Assembly (NCBI GenBank): GCA_015059245.1
Contig: SVAU01000010.1
Coordinates: 1 to 60,509 of the forward strand
Origin: Bacillota bacterium
GTDB lineage: Bacteria > Bacillota_I > Bacilli_A > RF39 > UBA660
Direction: 5' to 3'
DNA: 60,509 bases
Shown piece after piece: positions 35,323 through 43,038 of this stretch (its first letter is position 1; each line of letters begins with the position of its first letter). The notes under the pieces are model-generated. The model made no database searches and was not told the DNA's origin. It was given only the letters and a program-made list of their open reading frames with translations. Both the position numbers and the translations under genes were made by a program.

Positions 35323-35622
35323 TTTTATATCTGTGTAATATATTATTTCTTTATTAAGAGATGATGCGTATTCTATTTCTTTTTTAGTACTAGATCCTAT
35401 GTAGTTATCTACATTAACTACTAGAATTGCATTTGATATTTTTATTTTTTCTTTATGCATTTTATCAATCATAGTGGCTTCTTCTTGAGTGTATGATTCT
35501 TTGTTTGGTCTTGATAGTTCATTTGGCATTAATACACAGTTGCCTTCTAATGTTAATTGTTCTGCTATTTTAATCATTTCTTGTTTGAATTTATAGCTAC
35601 CACATATAGTTATTATTTTCAT
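35317..35622 (-). CDS. Nucleoside 2-deoxyribosyltransferase-like protein
   Basis: 101 residues. ITICGSYKFKQEMIKIAEQL at the N-terminus and DKMHKEKIKISNAILVVNVDNYIGSST near residue 50 match the short nucleoside 2-deoxyribosyltransferase-like fold, including the DxxAxxxxN-type nucleotide-facing segment. Active-site Glu is not certain. The gene starts one nt after csoR and is probably translationally coupled with it; its own terminator follows. Role in a metal-responsive unit is unclear. Confidence 0.65.
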   Translation of the reverse strand: MKIITICGSYKFKQEMIKIAEQLTLEGNCVLMPNELSRPNKESYTQEEATMIDKMHKEKIKISNAILVVNVDNYIGSSTKKEIEYASSLNKEIIYYTDIKR

Positions 35623-35623
35623 A

Positions 35624-35929
35624 TTAGTTTAATTTATCAAATAGTGATACTACTTCATCTATTACTTCTAAGTTATTATTTTTTATATCTGCTACTACAC
35701 AACTACTTAAGTGACTTTTTAGTATTTCATTACCTAAACTTTTTAGTGACTTATCTACTGCTGATATTTGGATTACTATGTCTTGGCAATAACGATCATC
35801 TTCTAACATTTGTCTTATACCTTTTAATTGACCTTCTATGATATTTAATCTTTTAGTTAGTTTTTTCTTTTCTTCTTCAGTACGATGTGTAGTTCTATTA
35901 CATTTGTTGCAATTTTCGCATTTGTTCAT
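35624..35929 (-). CDS. csoR: CsoR/FrmR-family metal-sensing repressor
   Basis: 101 residues, typical all-helical CsoR protein. Metal ligands are in the right places: Cys in DRYCQDIVIQIS near residue 62, and HLSSCV near 90, plus an N-terminal CENCNKCNRTTH that adds Cys/His. The pattern C-H-C fits copper-type CsoR; the extra N-terminal Cys set is unusual and may tune metal choice. The GGTGAT ribosome site is 5 nt before ATG. An ATAC...GTAT operator-like sequence with a G tract lies in its own promoter, so it is probably autoregulated. Confidence 0.85.
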   Translation of the reverse strand: MNKCENCNKCNRTTHRTEEEKKKLTKRLNIIEGQLKGIRQMLEDDRYCQDIVIQISAVDKSLKSLGNEILKSHLSSCVVADIKNNNLEVIDEVVSLFDKLN

Positions 35930-35946
35930 ATTTAATCACCAATCTT

Positions 35947-35975
35947 ATTATATACTCCTCCCCTGTATTAGTAAA
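35947..35975 (-). promoter_or_regulatory. csoR promoter with CsoR-type operator
   Basis: TTTACT (35975-35970), 17-nt spacer, TATAAT (35952-35947) on the minus strand. The spacer is almost filled by ATACAGGGGAGGAGTAT (35968-35952), an ATAC/GTAT inverted flank around a G tract, like CsoR operators. Confidence 0.7.
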
Positions 35976-36210
35976 GTAAGAAAAAAGTTAGTAGTATTAC
36001 TAAATGGATGTACAATTTAAGTAAAGTTTAAATTCATTGTTAAAATACATATTTTTATAATTTACTTAATTATATTGACTAGTTTTATTTGTTTCTTTTT
36101 CTTTTTTTATATGTTTTATTTTTTTTACATTATTAATAAGTTAATTTTGTATTTTGATATTACTTTATTAGTTAAAATCAAATTTACTATATTTGAAATG
36201 AAAATTCATT
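35976..36210. other. AT-rich gene-free flank before peptide locus 1
   Basis: About 235 nt of very A+T-rich DNA with no ORF, repeat or hairpin that I can support. Only the -10-like TATGAT at its right end (36211) seems functional, for the peptide locus. Confidence 0.5.
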
Positions 36211-36216
36211 TATGAT
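36211..36216 (+). promoter_or_regulatory. -10-like element of peptide locus 1
   Basis: TATGAT placed 12 nt before the left inverted repeat, the same distance as in the other two loci. The -35 is not clear. Confidence 0.5.
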
Positions 36217-36227
36217 ACGTTGGCTTT

Positions 36228-36460
36228 GATACATTTGAACAGATGTCTTTCCGTATGGTTGATGTATTTCAATTAAAGGGGATTTTGGTACTAGGAAAGG
36301 CGTGGTAATATGGAAAAGTTAGTCGAAGACTTAATTTTTATCATAAAACTCATTCTTATTACTTTACTAATATCTTTAGTAAAATAAAAAGACATCTGGT
36401 TAGCAATAACTAACACAGATGCAACCCATAAGGAAAGCATTTGTCGGATTCAAATGTATC
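36228..36460 (+). ncRNA. Fold-back RNA encoding a hydrophobic peptide, locus 1
   Basis: 233-nt unit. The first 34 nt pair with the last 39 nt: 12 bp GATACATTTGAA/TTCAAATGTATC (36228-36239 with 36449-36460), 9 bp with a single bulged T (36243-36252 with 36432-36440), and 8 bp TATGGTTG/CAACCCATA with a bulged C (36254-36261 with 36422-36430). Between lie the peptide ORF and a hairpin CATCTGGTTAG/CTAACACAGATG (36393-36421). CTTTCC at 36247-36252 can instead pair with the Shine-Dalgarno GGAAAG at 36294-36299. A small ATCACAA/TTGTGAT hairpin follows (36458-36477). Layout resembles hok- or AapA-type type I toxin mRNAs; the assignment is inference. Confidence 0.65.
36310..36387 (+). CDS. Small hydrophobic peptide 1 (25 aa), toxin-like
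   Basis: ATG with AGGAAAGG ending 9 nt upstream. The peptide starts MEKLVEDLIFII, continues as Leu/Ile/Thr-rich membrane span and ends in LVK then TAA. An acidic N-terminus, one Lys in the middle and a Lys at the end bracket one short transmembrane helix. Size and make-up fit type I toxin peptides that insert in the membrane, but no known toxin family is recognised. Alternative: small membrane regulator. Confidence 0.6.
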   Translation: MEKLVEDLIFIIKLILITLLISLVK

Positions 36461-36492
36461 ACAATTATTTTGTGATAATATTCCTTAAATTT

Positions 36493-36498
36493 ATTATA
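36493..36498 (-). promoter_or_regulatory. Possible antisense promoter, locus 1
   Basis: TATAAT on the minus strand (36498-36493) would start RNA just outside the right inverted repeat and run antisense through the locus. The -35 is weak; equivalent TATAAT boxes lie at 44259-44254 and 50426-50421 in the other loci. Confidence 0.35.
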
Positions 36499-36503
36499 CC
36501 ATA

Positions 36504-37700
36504 TTATTTTAGAATACGTCTTTTTTTCTTTTTAGGTATTAGTATGATTATTATAAGAATAAATCCTAGGATATAATATTTATATTTTAATAGTATTTTT
36601 ATATAATCGGGTTTTATTTCTATATTAAGTATTACTTCTTCTGTAGATATTATTTCTTGGTTATATGTGTATGTAATAGTACCTATTTTAGTATTTATTT
36701 TATCTTTGTAACTAAGTTTTTCTTTTCCTTTGTATTCTACTTTAATAAGTGATTTATCGTAGTCTTTTTCTAAGAACTTAGTTATATCTTTAGTGGTTTT
36801 TATATCATATGTATCTATTTTAGATAGAGATACTGGTATAGATATAAGTTTTGTATCTTTTTTAGATATTGTTTCTATGTTATATGAATTATCTATGAAA
36901 GTAATTAATTCTAAGGTGTCTAATACATGATAAGTATTACCTGTATTAGGAGTTGCTCCTAGTGTAATAATTAATATTTCATGATTATCTGAATTAATTA
37001 TAGCTGACATACATAGGCCGGCTCCTAGAGTGAATCCTGTTTTGCTACCTAATATTCTTGATGTATCTTTACCTATTCTATTACCTGTTGTTTTTACTGT
37101 AGATTTAACTATTTTACCAGTAGATAGTTGATATTCTTTTGTAGTATATATTTCTTTGAATTTAGGATTTTTTAAACAATACATTAATAATTTATGAATA
37201 TCTTCTGCTGTGCTATAATGTCCTTTTTCGTCTAAGCCATGAACATTAACAAGGTTGGAATTAGTCATACCTATTCTATCTGTTAGTTCATTCATCTTTT
37301 TGACAAAGTTATCTATAGATCCTGATGTAGATATTGCTAGCGAGATAGTAGCATCGGCTCCGGATGGTAAAATACTTGCATATAGTAAGTCTTCGTATGT
37401 ATAAGTTTCTCCTGCTTTAAGACCTGCTATGGATGCATCCCAACGTACTTTAGATAACATACTATTTGTTATAGTTACTTCGTCAGTTAAGTCATCTATT
37501 GATTCTAATGCTGTTATAGTTGTTACTATTTTAGTTAGTGATGCTATACTACGTTGTTCTTTAGTATTTAGTTCATATAATAATTTATTGTCTGTCATAT
37601 CATATATAAGAGCACTTTTATAATGTAAGTTTGGATATGTTAATGCACTTGTATATATAGGAAATAAAAGTAATATAATTAATAATAATATCCTTTTCAT
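36504..37700 (-). CDS. Second D-alanyl-D-alanine carboxypeptidase
   Basis: 398 residues. Signal peptide LLLIILLLFPIYTSA. Motifs SLTKI (SxxK near residue 54), SGADAT (near 112) and SKTGFT (near 218) are complete. It has the same domain plan as the carboxypeptidase at 23965: catalytic domain, beta domain, C-terminal membrane span (LLKYKYYILGFILIIIILI) and a basic Lys/Arg end. Hence a paralogue pair about 11 kb apart. Probably different timing or cell position. No clear terminator follows its stop; the peptide locus begins 44 nt beyond. Confidence 0.9.
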   Translation of the reverse strand: MKRILLLIILLLFPIYTSALTYPNLHYKSALIYDMTDNKLLYELNTKEQRSIASLTKIVTTITALESIDDLTDEVTITNSMLSKVRWDASIAGLKAGETYTYEDLLYASILPSGADATISLAISTSGSIDNFVKKMNELTDRIGMTNSNLVNVHGLDEKGHYSTAEDIHKLLMYCLKNPKFKEIYTTKEYQLSTGKIVKSTVKTTGNRIGKDTSRILGSKTGFTLGAGLCMSAIINSDNHEILIITLGATPNTGNTYHVLDTLELITFIDNSYNIETISKKDTKLISIPVSLSKIDTYDIKTTKDITKFLEKDYDKSLIKVEYKGKEKLSYKDKINTKIGTITYTYNQEIISTEEVILNIEIKPDYIKILLKYKYYILGFILIIIILIPKKKKRRILK

Positions 37701-37736
37701 AATTCACCTTATTCTTACTAAATTATATCATAAAAA

Positions 37737-37758
37737 AAGTAGTTATAATTAACTACTT
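37737..37758 (-). terminator. Terminator of the YitT-family gene
   Basis: AAGTAGTTA/TAACTACTT 9-bp stem with a 4-nt loop and T run on the minus strand; the gene's TAA stop overlaps the stem base. Confidence 0.8.
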
Positions 37759-38635
37759 AGAATTTCTTTTCAAATTCTCCTTTGATTCCTACACCTTCAC
37801 TTTTTACCATGAATGCATTGAAATCACATTCTTTTATTTTTCTTTCTAATTTAATTAATTCATACTTAGTTAATGCTGTATATATAATATATGTTCTTGA
37901 ATCATCATATCCACCTTTAGCATCCCAGTATGTGAAGTCTCTACCTAATTCATTCTTAATATAATTATTTATATCTTTAGGGTTCTTTTTACAAAATATA
38001 AATGCTGTAGAACATATATTTTGTTCGTGCATTTTATCAATAGTTAAACTATCTACAAATGAATACATAATAGAATAGATCATTGTAGGTAGTCCATACA
38101 TAATACCTGCTACACTGAATGTAACTATGTTAATCATAAGACCAAGTTTACCTACTGATAATTCATTATTCTTTTTTGCAAAGATAAAACCTATTATATC
38201 TGTCCCACCTGTAGATGCTCCACAAGATAGTACTATACCTAAACCTGTTCCTCCTAGTAGGCCACCTACTAATACATTAGTTAATACATCATTTACTATA
38301 GGGTTTGTTGGTATTAAAGATAACATTACTGTTTGAATAGATGTTACTAATAGTGTTCTAATAAAGAAAGTTTTACTTATTGATTTATATGCTATAAAAA
38401 ATAAAGGTATATTAAGTAAGTAATATAAGATACCACTAAAGTCGAATGTGATATTTAAATTAAATACATCTATAATAATACTTCTTATTAATTGAGATAT
38501 ACCTAGTAGACCTCCAGTATATAATTCATTTGGTACTATAAATATATTTACTGCTATACAAAACATTAAAGATCCTATAATCATTTTAATAAAATCTTTT
38601 AGATTCCATTCTAATAAACCTATTATTTTTTTCAT
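37757..38635 (-). CDS. YitT-family membrane protein
   Basis: Start at ATG 38635 (AAAGAGGTTGAT upstream; an ATG ten codons earlier lacks a site). 292 residues. Five or six membrane segments; FIVPNELYTGGLLGISQLI near residue 30 and LSCGASTGGTDIIGFIFAKK near 140 are typical of YitT/DUF161. The C-terminal about 80 residues are the soluble DUF2179 domain (RDFTYWDAKGGYDDSRTYIIYTAL). Family function is not established; some members are linked to amino-acid or small molecule transport. Monocistronic. Confidence 0.88.
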   Translation of the reverse strand: MKKIIGLLEWNLKDFIKMIIGSLMFCIAVNIFIVPNELYTGGLLGISQLIRSIIIDVFNLNITFDFSGILYYLLNIPLFFIAYKSISKTFFIRTLLVTSIQTVMLSLIPTNPIVNDVLTNVLVGGLLGGTGLGIVLSCGASTGGTDIIGFIFAKKNNELSVGKLGLMINIVTFSVAGIMYGLPTMIYSIMYSFVDSLTIDKMHEQNICSTAFIFCKKNPKDINNYIKNELGRDFTYWDAKGGYDDSRTYIIYTALTKYELIKLERKIKECDFNAFMVKSEGVGIKGEFEKKF

Positions 38636-38803
38636 TTTATCAACCTCTTTTTCGTGCTTAATCATTTTATCATATTAAAATATAAAGTAAAGATATTTTA
38701 CTAAAATAATTATATCATTTTATTTATTAAAAATAAGCAAGATAATTTTGCTATTTATAAATTCTTGTGATAATATATGCACCAATCGAGGGGGAATTAT
38801 TAA

Positions 38804-39454
38804 ATGAGTTCATTTGATACAAATGCATTCTTAGAAGAATTAGGTATCAGTCCTATTAAAGCTGAATATGTAAGTCCAGTTACTGGAGAAGTAGTTAAGA
38901 GATGTGCTCCTACTAGTTTAAAAGATAGTTTTGCTATAGTTAGTGCTAATTTACAAGAGCATTATGATAGTAAACCTAAAACGGTTGTTACTGAATATGA
39001 TGATGAAGATTTTGATTATGATATGCCAGTAAAACAAGAAAAAGAATTAACTTATTATATAGGTGAATGTGTATGTAAGGTTAGTACTGAGTATTTATTA
39101 CAATACTTAGAAGAAATGGCGAAAGATTATGCACCTAAAACATTGTTTGTTCATCGTGAAGATACTACTATTTCTTATGGTGAGGTTACTACTCATGGAG
39201 AAAGAAAAGAAGTTGGTAGATTTGAGATGTCTAATGATGGTGTATTACACGCTATATATGAATTAATTAGAGTTAAGTTTGCTGATAGTTTTAAAGAACA
39301 AGTTACTATGGGTATTAATGGTTGGACATTAGCTCCATTAATTACTGAAGAAACTGAAGTAGCTATTAGTAGTAATAGAATTTCTGATATGGAATGGATA
39401 CAACAAGAAAAGGAAACTATTCAAGAAAGAAAAAGAAAAGGATTATTAAATTAA
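38804..39454 (+). CDS. Unknown soluble acidic protein
   Basis: 216 residues, no family recognised. The N-terminus (FDTNAFLEELGISPIKAEYVSP) carries a short Pro-Val-Thr motif, and the centre is acidic (DDEDFDYD). Two Cys (CVC) are near residue 92. No signal peptide or membrane segment. GAGGGGGAA lies before ATG and the stop codon is in the terminator's right arm. It is one of the few plus-strand genes, divergent from the YitT gene. Function unknown. Confidence 0.6.
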   Translation: MSSFDTNAFLEELGISPIKAEYVSPVTGEVVKRCAPTSLKDSFAIVSANLQEHYDSKPKTVVTEYDDEDFDYDMPVKQEKELTYYIGECVCKVSTEYLLQYLEEMAKDYAPKTLFVHREDTTISYGEVTTHGERKEVGRFEMSNDGVLHAIYELIRVKFADSFKEQVTMGINGWTLAPLITEETEVAISSNRISDMEWIQQEKETIQERKRKGLLN

Positions 39455-39460
39455 TCCTTT
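39437..39460 (+). terminator. Terminator of the 216-aa gene
   Basis: AAAGGATTA/TAATCCTTT 9-bp stem with a 6-nt loop and T run on the plus strand; TAA stop (39452-39454) is in the second arm. Confidence 0.82.
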
Positions 39461-39475
39461 TTTTATGTAATAAAA

Positions 39476-39495
39476 AAGTAGTATTTCTACTACTT
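39476..39495 (-). terminator. Terminator of the 163-aa gene
   Basis: AAGTAGTA/TACTACTT 8-bp stem with a 4-nt loop and T run on the minus strand; the TAG stop (39490-39492) is in the stem. Confidence 0.82.
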
Positions 39496-39981
39496 AGGTT
39501 GTTTTAGTAATCTTCTTTGTTCTTCCATAGTTTGATACTCATGGTATGATTGTTCATCTGGATATATTTCAAGAGTAGTACCTACACCTACTGCAAATAC
39601 TTCATCTCTTAAGTTTAATAGTCTTTCTAATTGTTTTAATTCTAAACCAGCTACTGGTTTTCTATTAAATAATTGATATTCTAATTTTTTAGTTATTGTT
39701 CTTTCATGTAATGGTAACATACCCCAGAAGTATCTTTGTAGATCATGATACTCTTTGTAACCTAATCTACCTTCTATTCTAGCTAGTTTCATTTTTTCAT
39801 GTAATGTATTTAATCTATCTATTAATTCTTTTTCTTGTAATAGGATTATTTTCTTTTGATATGGGTCTAGTGTAGCAGATACTTCGTCACCTGCTTCTAC
39901 ATGAGTAAATGAAGGCAGTATTATTCTGTCTTTACTTATTCTTAATATAGTTTGACCTACTATTGGCTTTTCTCCAAACAT
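39490..39981 (-). CDS. AbrB/MraZ-like fold protein
   Basis: 163 residues. RISKDRIILPSFTHVEAGDEVSA near residue 14 resembles the swapped-hairpin AbrB/MraZ DNA-binding unit. A second similar half is suggested near residue 128 (LRDEVFAVGVGTTLEIYPD), with a helical linker rich in charged residues between. MraZ proteins carry two such units and bind promoter repeats of the dcw cluster. mraZ is normally next to mraW, which is absent here, so this is only a fold-level call. Possibly a transcription factor. Confidence 0.5.
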   Translation of the reverse strand: MFGEKPIVGQTILRISKDRIILPSFTHVEAGDEVSATLDPYQKKIILLQEKELIDRLNTLHEKMKLARIEGRLGYKEYHDLQRYFWGMLPLHERTITKKLEYQLFNRKPVAGLELKQLERLLNLRDEVFAVGVGTTLEIYPDEQSYHEYQTMEEQRRLLKQPK

Positions 39982-40044
39982 AGTAATACCCCCTTCTATT
40001 GCCTACATTTTAGTATATTAGAGGGATTTTTGTCAAAATTTGCT

Positions 40045-40932
40045 CTATCTTTTACTCTTTCTTAATGATGCAAAATCAATTGGAATTATTCTGGTTTTAG
40101 GCAGGTTTTCTTTTAATTTTCTTTCAATATCTTTAATATCTTTTTTATCCATACCTAAATGTTCTAATCTAGGTATTTGATCTATAAAAGATTTAAAATT
40201 TATTTCTTTTTTATTATGAATTAATGAATATGCTATTACGTACCTAAGTAGGAATGACATATAATCATATAACTGTTCTTCTGTAGATGATTCTTCTAAT
40301 TTATGGTAAACAATATCAAATAGAATGTCCCATTCTTTATTTTTTATTGTTAAATTGGGTAGATTGTATGCTATTTGGTATGTTCTATATTCATCAGAAA
40401 CTCTTATCATTGTTTCTTCTTTGTCCAAGAAACCTGGGATTTCTTCCTCTTCTTTAGATTCATAGCCACCTATTACTTTTCCTTTAGAATCTACTAAAGT
40501 TAATTTATGTTTTTTTGCTGATTCAGATAATTTTTGTTTAAAATAATCAGAATGGAAATCTTCTGCTTTCATAGTAACTATTGGTTCGTCTAAAAAGTCG
40601 AAGTCTGCTACTTCTGATTCTGGTTTAATTTGTGGGTTAGGATCTATACTATACTTTTCTTTTATATGTTTTTCATAAGCTATATCATCTTTAATCATTT
40701 TAACTATTGATACTCCAGCAAAATATGTTGTTCCTATTATAACGGGGATATAGTTAAGTGTTACAATAGCTATAGCAATAGATATAATTAGAGGGATTCC
40801 ACCTATTTTTAACCATTTTTTTATTCTTTTATTTTCTTTGCCCATTTCATGGTCAAATTTATTTATAAAAGAATCTAATTGTACAATCCAAAACATACTA
40901 TCTAGTGTTTCTATTTTAGGATTTTTACTCAT
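40045..40932 (-). CDS. Unknown membrane protein with soluble C-terminus
   Basis: 295 residues. Two membrane segments near residues 40-78 (WLKIGGIPLIISIAIAIVTL, YIPVIIGTTYFAGVSIVKM), the rest cytoplasmic and charged. The C-terminal half has helical content (LYDYMSFLLRYVIAYSLIH). No motif recognised. An AAGAGGGATATT site lies before ATG. It stands alone, with no clear terminator. Function unknown. Confidence 0.55.
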   Translation of the reverse strand: MSKNPKIETLDSMFWIVQLDSFINKFDHEMGKENKRIKKWLKIGGIPLIISIAIAIVTLNYIPVIIGTTYFAGVSIVKMIKDDIAYEKHIKEKYSIDPNPQIKPESEVADFDFLDEPIVTMKAEDFHSDYFKQKLSESAKKHKLTLVDSKGKVIGGYESKEEEEIPGFLDKEETMIRVSDEYRTYQIAYNLPNLTIKNKEWDILFDIVYHKLEESSTEEQLYDYMSFLLRYVIAYSLIHNKKEINFKSFIDQIPRLEHLGMDKKDIKDIERKLKENLPKTRIIPIDFASLRKSKR

Positions 40933-40994
40933 AATATCCCTCTTTTCTTGGGATTTAATCTATCATAATTATTATAATTTAGCAAATATAAAAA

Positions 40995-41018
40995 AAATAA
41001 GTACTTTCGTACTTATTT
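40995..41018 (-). terminator. Terminator of rubrerythrin
   Basis: AAATAAGTAC/GTACTTATTT 10-bp stem with a 4-nt loop and T run on the minus strand, after the stop. Confidence 0.85.
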
Positions 41019-41019
41019 C

Positions 41020-41559
41020 TTAGTAATTTTCACTTCTTAATTCGAAGTATGCTTTTGGATGAGCACATACTGGGCACATTTCTGGTGCTTTTTTACCAAC
41101 TACGATATGACCGCAGTTTCTACAAACCCATACTGCATCTCCATCTTTAGAGAATACTACTTCGTCTTCTACGTTCTTAAGTAGTTTTCTATATCTTTCT
41201 TCATGATGTTTTTCAATTTCAGCTACCATTCTGAATTTAGCTGCTAATGCTTTGAATCCTTCTTCTTCAGCAGTTTTTGCAAATTCATCATACATGTCAG
41301 TCCATTCATAGTTTTCGCCTTCTGCTGCAGCTAGTAAGTTTTCACTAGTAGATGCAATTTCTCCACCATGTAATTCTTTGAACCACATTTTAGCGTGTTC
41401 TTTTTCATTATTAGCAGTTTCTTCGAAAATAGCTGCTATTTGTTCATATCCTTCTTTTTTAGCTTTAGAAGCAAAATAAGTATATTTGTTTCTAGCTTGT
41501 GATTCTCCAGCAAATGCTGCCCATAAATTTTGTTCTGTTTTTGATCCTTTTAGTTCCAT
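41020..41559 (-). CDS. rbr: Rubrerythrin
   Basis: 179 residues. Di-iron four-helix domain with the E...ExxH ligands ([16 protein letters not shown] near residue 17; [15 protein letters not shown] near 46; [14 protein letters not shown] near 129). A C-terminal rubredoxin domain has VCRNCGH and [12 protein letters not shown]. It reduces hydrogen peroxide with electrons from NADH via rubredoxin-type carriers, protecting anaerobes. Its 5' leader holds two inverted repeats. The adjacent upstream Fur/PerR-type regulator suggests peroxide- or iron-dependent control. Confidence 0.95.
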   Translation of the reverse strand: MELKGSKTEQNLWAAFAGESQARNKYTYFASKAKKEGYEQIAAIFEETANNEKEHAKMWFKELHGGEIASTSENLLAAAEGENYEWTDMYDEFAKTAEEEGFKALAAKFRMVAEIEKHHEERYRKLLKNVEDEVVFSKDGDAVWVCRNCGHIVVGKKAPEMCPVCAHPKAYFELRSENY

Positions 41560-41592
41560 AATTAATTCCTCTTTCCTTTTACTTTATTAATA

Positions 41593-41608
41593 CTAAGGTT
41601 TTCCTTAG
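41593..41608. promoter_or_regulatory. Small hairpin in rubrerythrin leader
   Basis: CTAAGG/CCTTAG perfect 6-bp inverted repeat with a 4-nt loop, 34 nt upstream of the rubrerythrin start; no T run, so more likely a regulatory or stabilising hairpin than a terminator. Confidence 0.45.
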
Positions 41609-41623
41609 ATATTTGTTCTTGAT

Positions 41624-41673
41624 ACTAGTATAACACTTTATTGCCTCTACCTCTACAATAAAGTGATACTAGT
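41624..41673. promoter_or_regulatory. Long inverted repeat upstream of rubrerythrin
   Basis: CACTTTATTG/CAATAAAGTG 10-bp repeat inside an outer ACTAGTAT/ATACTAGT repeat, 18 bp in all with a 2-nt bulge. The loop on the minus strand is TAGAGGTAGAGG, a tandem hexamer. No T run follows, so not a typical terminator. Either an operator or an RNA hairpin between perR and rubrerythrin. Confidence 0.55.
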
Positions 41674-41711
41674 TATATTAAATATACTGTCTCTTATATA
41701 TTTAATTTTAA

Positions 41712-42101
41712 TTACTTAGTAGTATTACAATTATCACATAATCCATTAAATACTAGATTAGTGTCATCTATTTTTACATTGTACTTACTTTCTAAGTTTT
41801 TAACAATATTCAGATAATCTCCATCAAATAAGTCGATGATTTTACCACACTCTTTACAAGTTAAATGGGCGTGTGTATGAGTGTTTATATCATATCTAAA
41901 ATTATTATTTGTAGGTATTTTAAGTAAGATACCTTCGTCTACTAACTTATTAATATTACGATATACTGTAGCTTGACCAATACTAGGATATTTATCTAGT
42001 ACTAGTTTTACTAAGTCACCTGCTGTAGGATGGAACATATTCTCTTTATCTTTTAAAATATCAAGAATTATTTCTTTTTGTTTAGTATTTCTTGTTTCCA
42101 T
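41712..42101 (-). CDS. perR: Fur/PerR-family metalloregulator
   Basis: 129 residues. Winged helix HPTAGDLVKLVLDKYPSIGQATVYRNINKLVDEG, then THTHAHLTCKECGKIIDLF with the metal His and first zinc CxxC, and a C-terminal LCDNCNTTK giving the second CxxC. The pattern suits both Fur and PerR. Placement before rubrerythrin suggests PerR, but the box in its promoter is the Fur-type sequence (see promoter). It probably represses its own gene and responds to iron, manganese or peroxide. The symbol is the more likely choice, not proven. Confidence 0.85.
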   Translation of the reverse strand: METRNTKQKEIILDILKDKENMFHPTAGDLVKLVLDKYPSIGQATVYRNINKLVDEGILLKIPTNNNFRYDINTHTHAHLTCKECGKIIDLFDGDYLNIVKNLESKYNVKIDDTNLVFNGLCDNCNTTK

Positions 42102-42113
42102 CGCTCACCTCTT

Positions 42114-42130
42114 ATTGATAATAATTATCA
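42114..42130. promoter_or_regulatory. Fur-type box in perR promoter
   Basis: TTGATAATAATTATCAA, a perfect 7-1-7 match to the TGATAATNATTATCA Fur box, not the TTATAATNATTATAA PerR box. It covers the predicted transcription start. Confidence 0.82.
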
Positions 42131-42134
42131 ATAT

Positions 42135-42162
42135 CATTATATCAAATATAGAAAAGATGTCA
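42135..42162 (-). promoter_or_regulatory. Promoter of perR
   Basis: Consensus TTGACA (42162-42157), 16-nt spacer, TATAAT (42140-42135) on the minus strand, next to the Fur-type box. Confidence 0.82.
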
Positions 42163-42169
42163 ATAAAAA

Positions 42170-42188
42170 AATAACACTTTTGTGTTAT
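42170..42188 (-). terminator. Terminator of the 245-aa gene
   Basis: ATAACAC/GTGTTAT stem with a 5-nt loop and T run on the minus strand; TAA stop (42185-42187) is in the stem. Confidence 0.82.
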
Positions 42189-42922
42189 CTTTTTAAAGCA
42201 GTGTTACCTGCTACTACATATTCATTATAATATTGGTTTGCTCTTCTACGTCTTGGTCTTTCTATTGGTTCTGCAAAACCTAGTTTATCTTCTTTAGCTT
42301 CTCTTACTTTCGAACTTACTCTTAAGTTATGTTCTTCTCTTATTTGTTGATATGGATGTAATGATCTAAAGTGTTCTATATCACCATTGTAGAATTCATG
42401 TAAGAATGTACTTAATTTACATTGACTATCATATACTTCTTGTTTAGTTATATTAATAGGTTTAGATCTATCTTCTTCTTTTACCATGTAGAAGTAATAT
42501 TGATAACATGTATGTATATCGTTAATCATTGAATTTAATCTAGATATAACTACTTCTTTAGAGTGTTTATCTTTATGAGCTTCTTTTAAAGCTGTATAAA
42601 GACTATCTAAATCTTCTTTCCAATTTCTTTCATATACTTCATTAGCTAATCCTAATATTGTAAATAATATAAATAATACTAGATAAAGTACCCATAAACT
42701 AGAGCTAAACATAAGTGCAAATAACATACCAAACATGTTACCACCTACTAGACCTGCTGTAAGACCTATTGGTGCTGGTTTTCTAAATATTGATTTCATC
42801 TTTCGTATTTCACTATTAATGTATTTTAGTTCTTGATCATATTGTTCTTTATCTTTCATTGTTTGATATAGATGTTTTTTACATTCTAATTCAAATCTAT
42901 TAATAAAGTTATAAAAATCCAT
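42185..42922 (-). CDS. Unknown membrane protein
   Basis: 245 residues. One hydrophobic pair (about residues 52-90: IGLTAGLVGGNMFGMLFALM, WVLYLVLFILFTILGLANEV), flanked by helical charged parts. The C-terminal 25 residues are basic (IERPRRRRANQYYNE). No family recognised. Both ends are likely cytoplasmic. Function unknown. Confidence 0.55.
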   Translation of the reverse strand: MDFYNFINRFELECKKHLYQTMKDKEQYDQELKYINSEIRKMKSIFRKPAPIGLTAGLVGGNMFGMLFALMFSSSLWVLYLVLFILFTILGLANEVYERNWKEDLDSLYTALKEAHKDKHSKEVVISRLNSMINDIHTCYQYYFYMVKEEDRSKPINITKQEVYDSQCKLSTFLHEFYNGDIEHFRSLHPYQQIREEHNLRVSSKVREAKEDKLGFAEPIERPRRRRANQYYNEYVVAGNTALKR

Positions 42923-43016
42923 TTTAAACCCCTGATTTCTATTCTTTTTAGTATTTCTTGATGACTTGCCTAATTATAGCACCACTACTCTATTTTGTCA
43001 TATTTTGCTATAAAAA

Positions 43017-43038
43017 AAGGACTTTTATATTAGTCCTT
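43017..43038 (-). terminator. Terminator of the XRE regulator
   Basis: AAGGACT/AGTCCTT 7-bp stem, 8-nt loop and T run on the minus strand; the gene's TAA stop (43030-43032) is at the loop edge. Confidence 0.8.
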
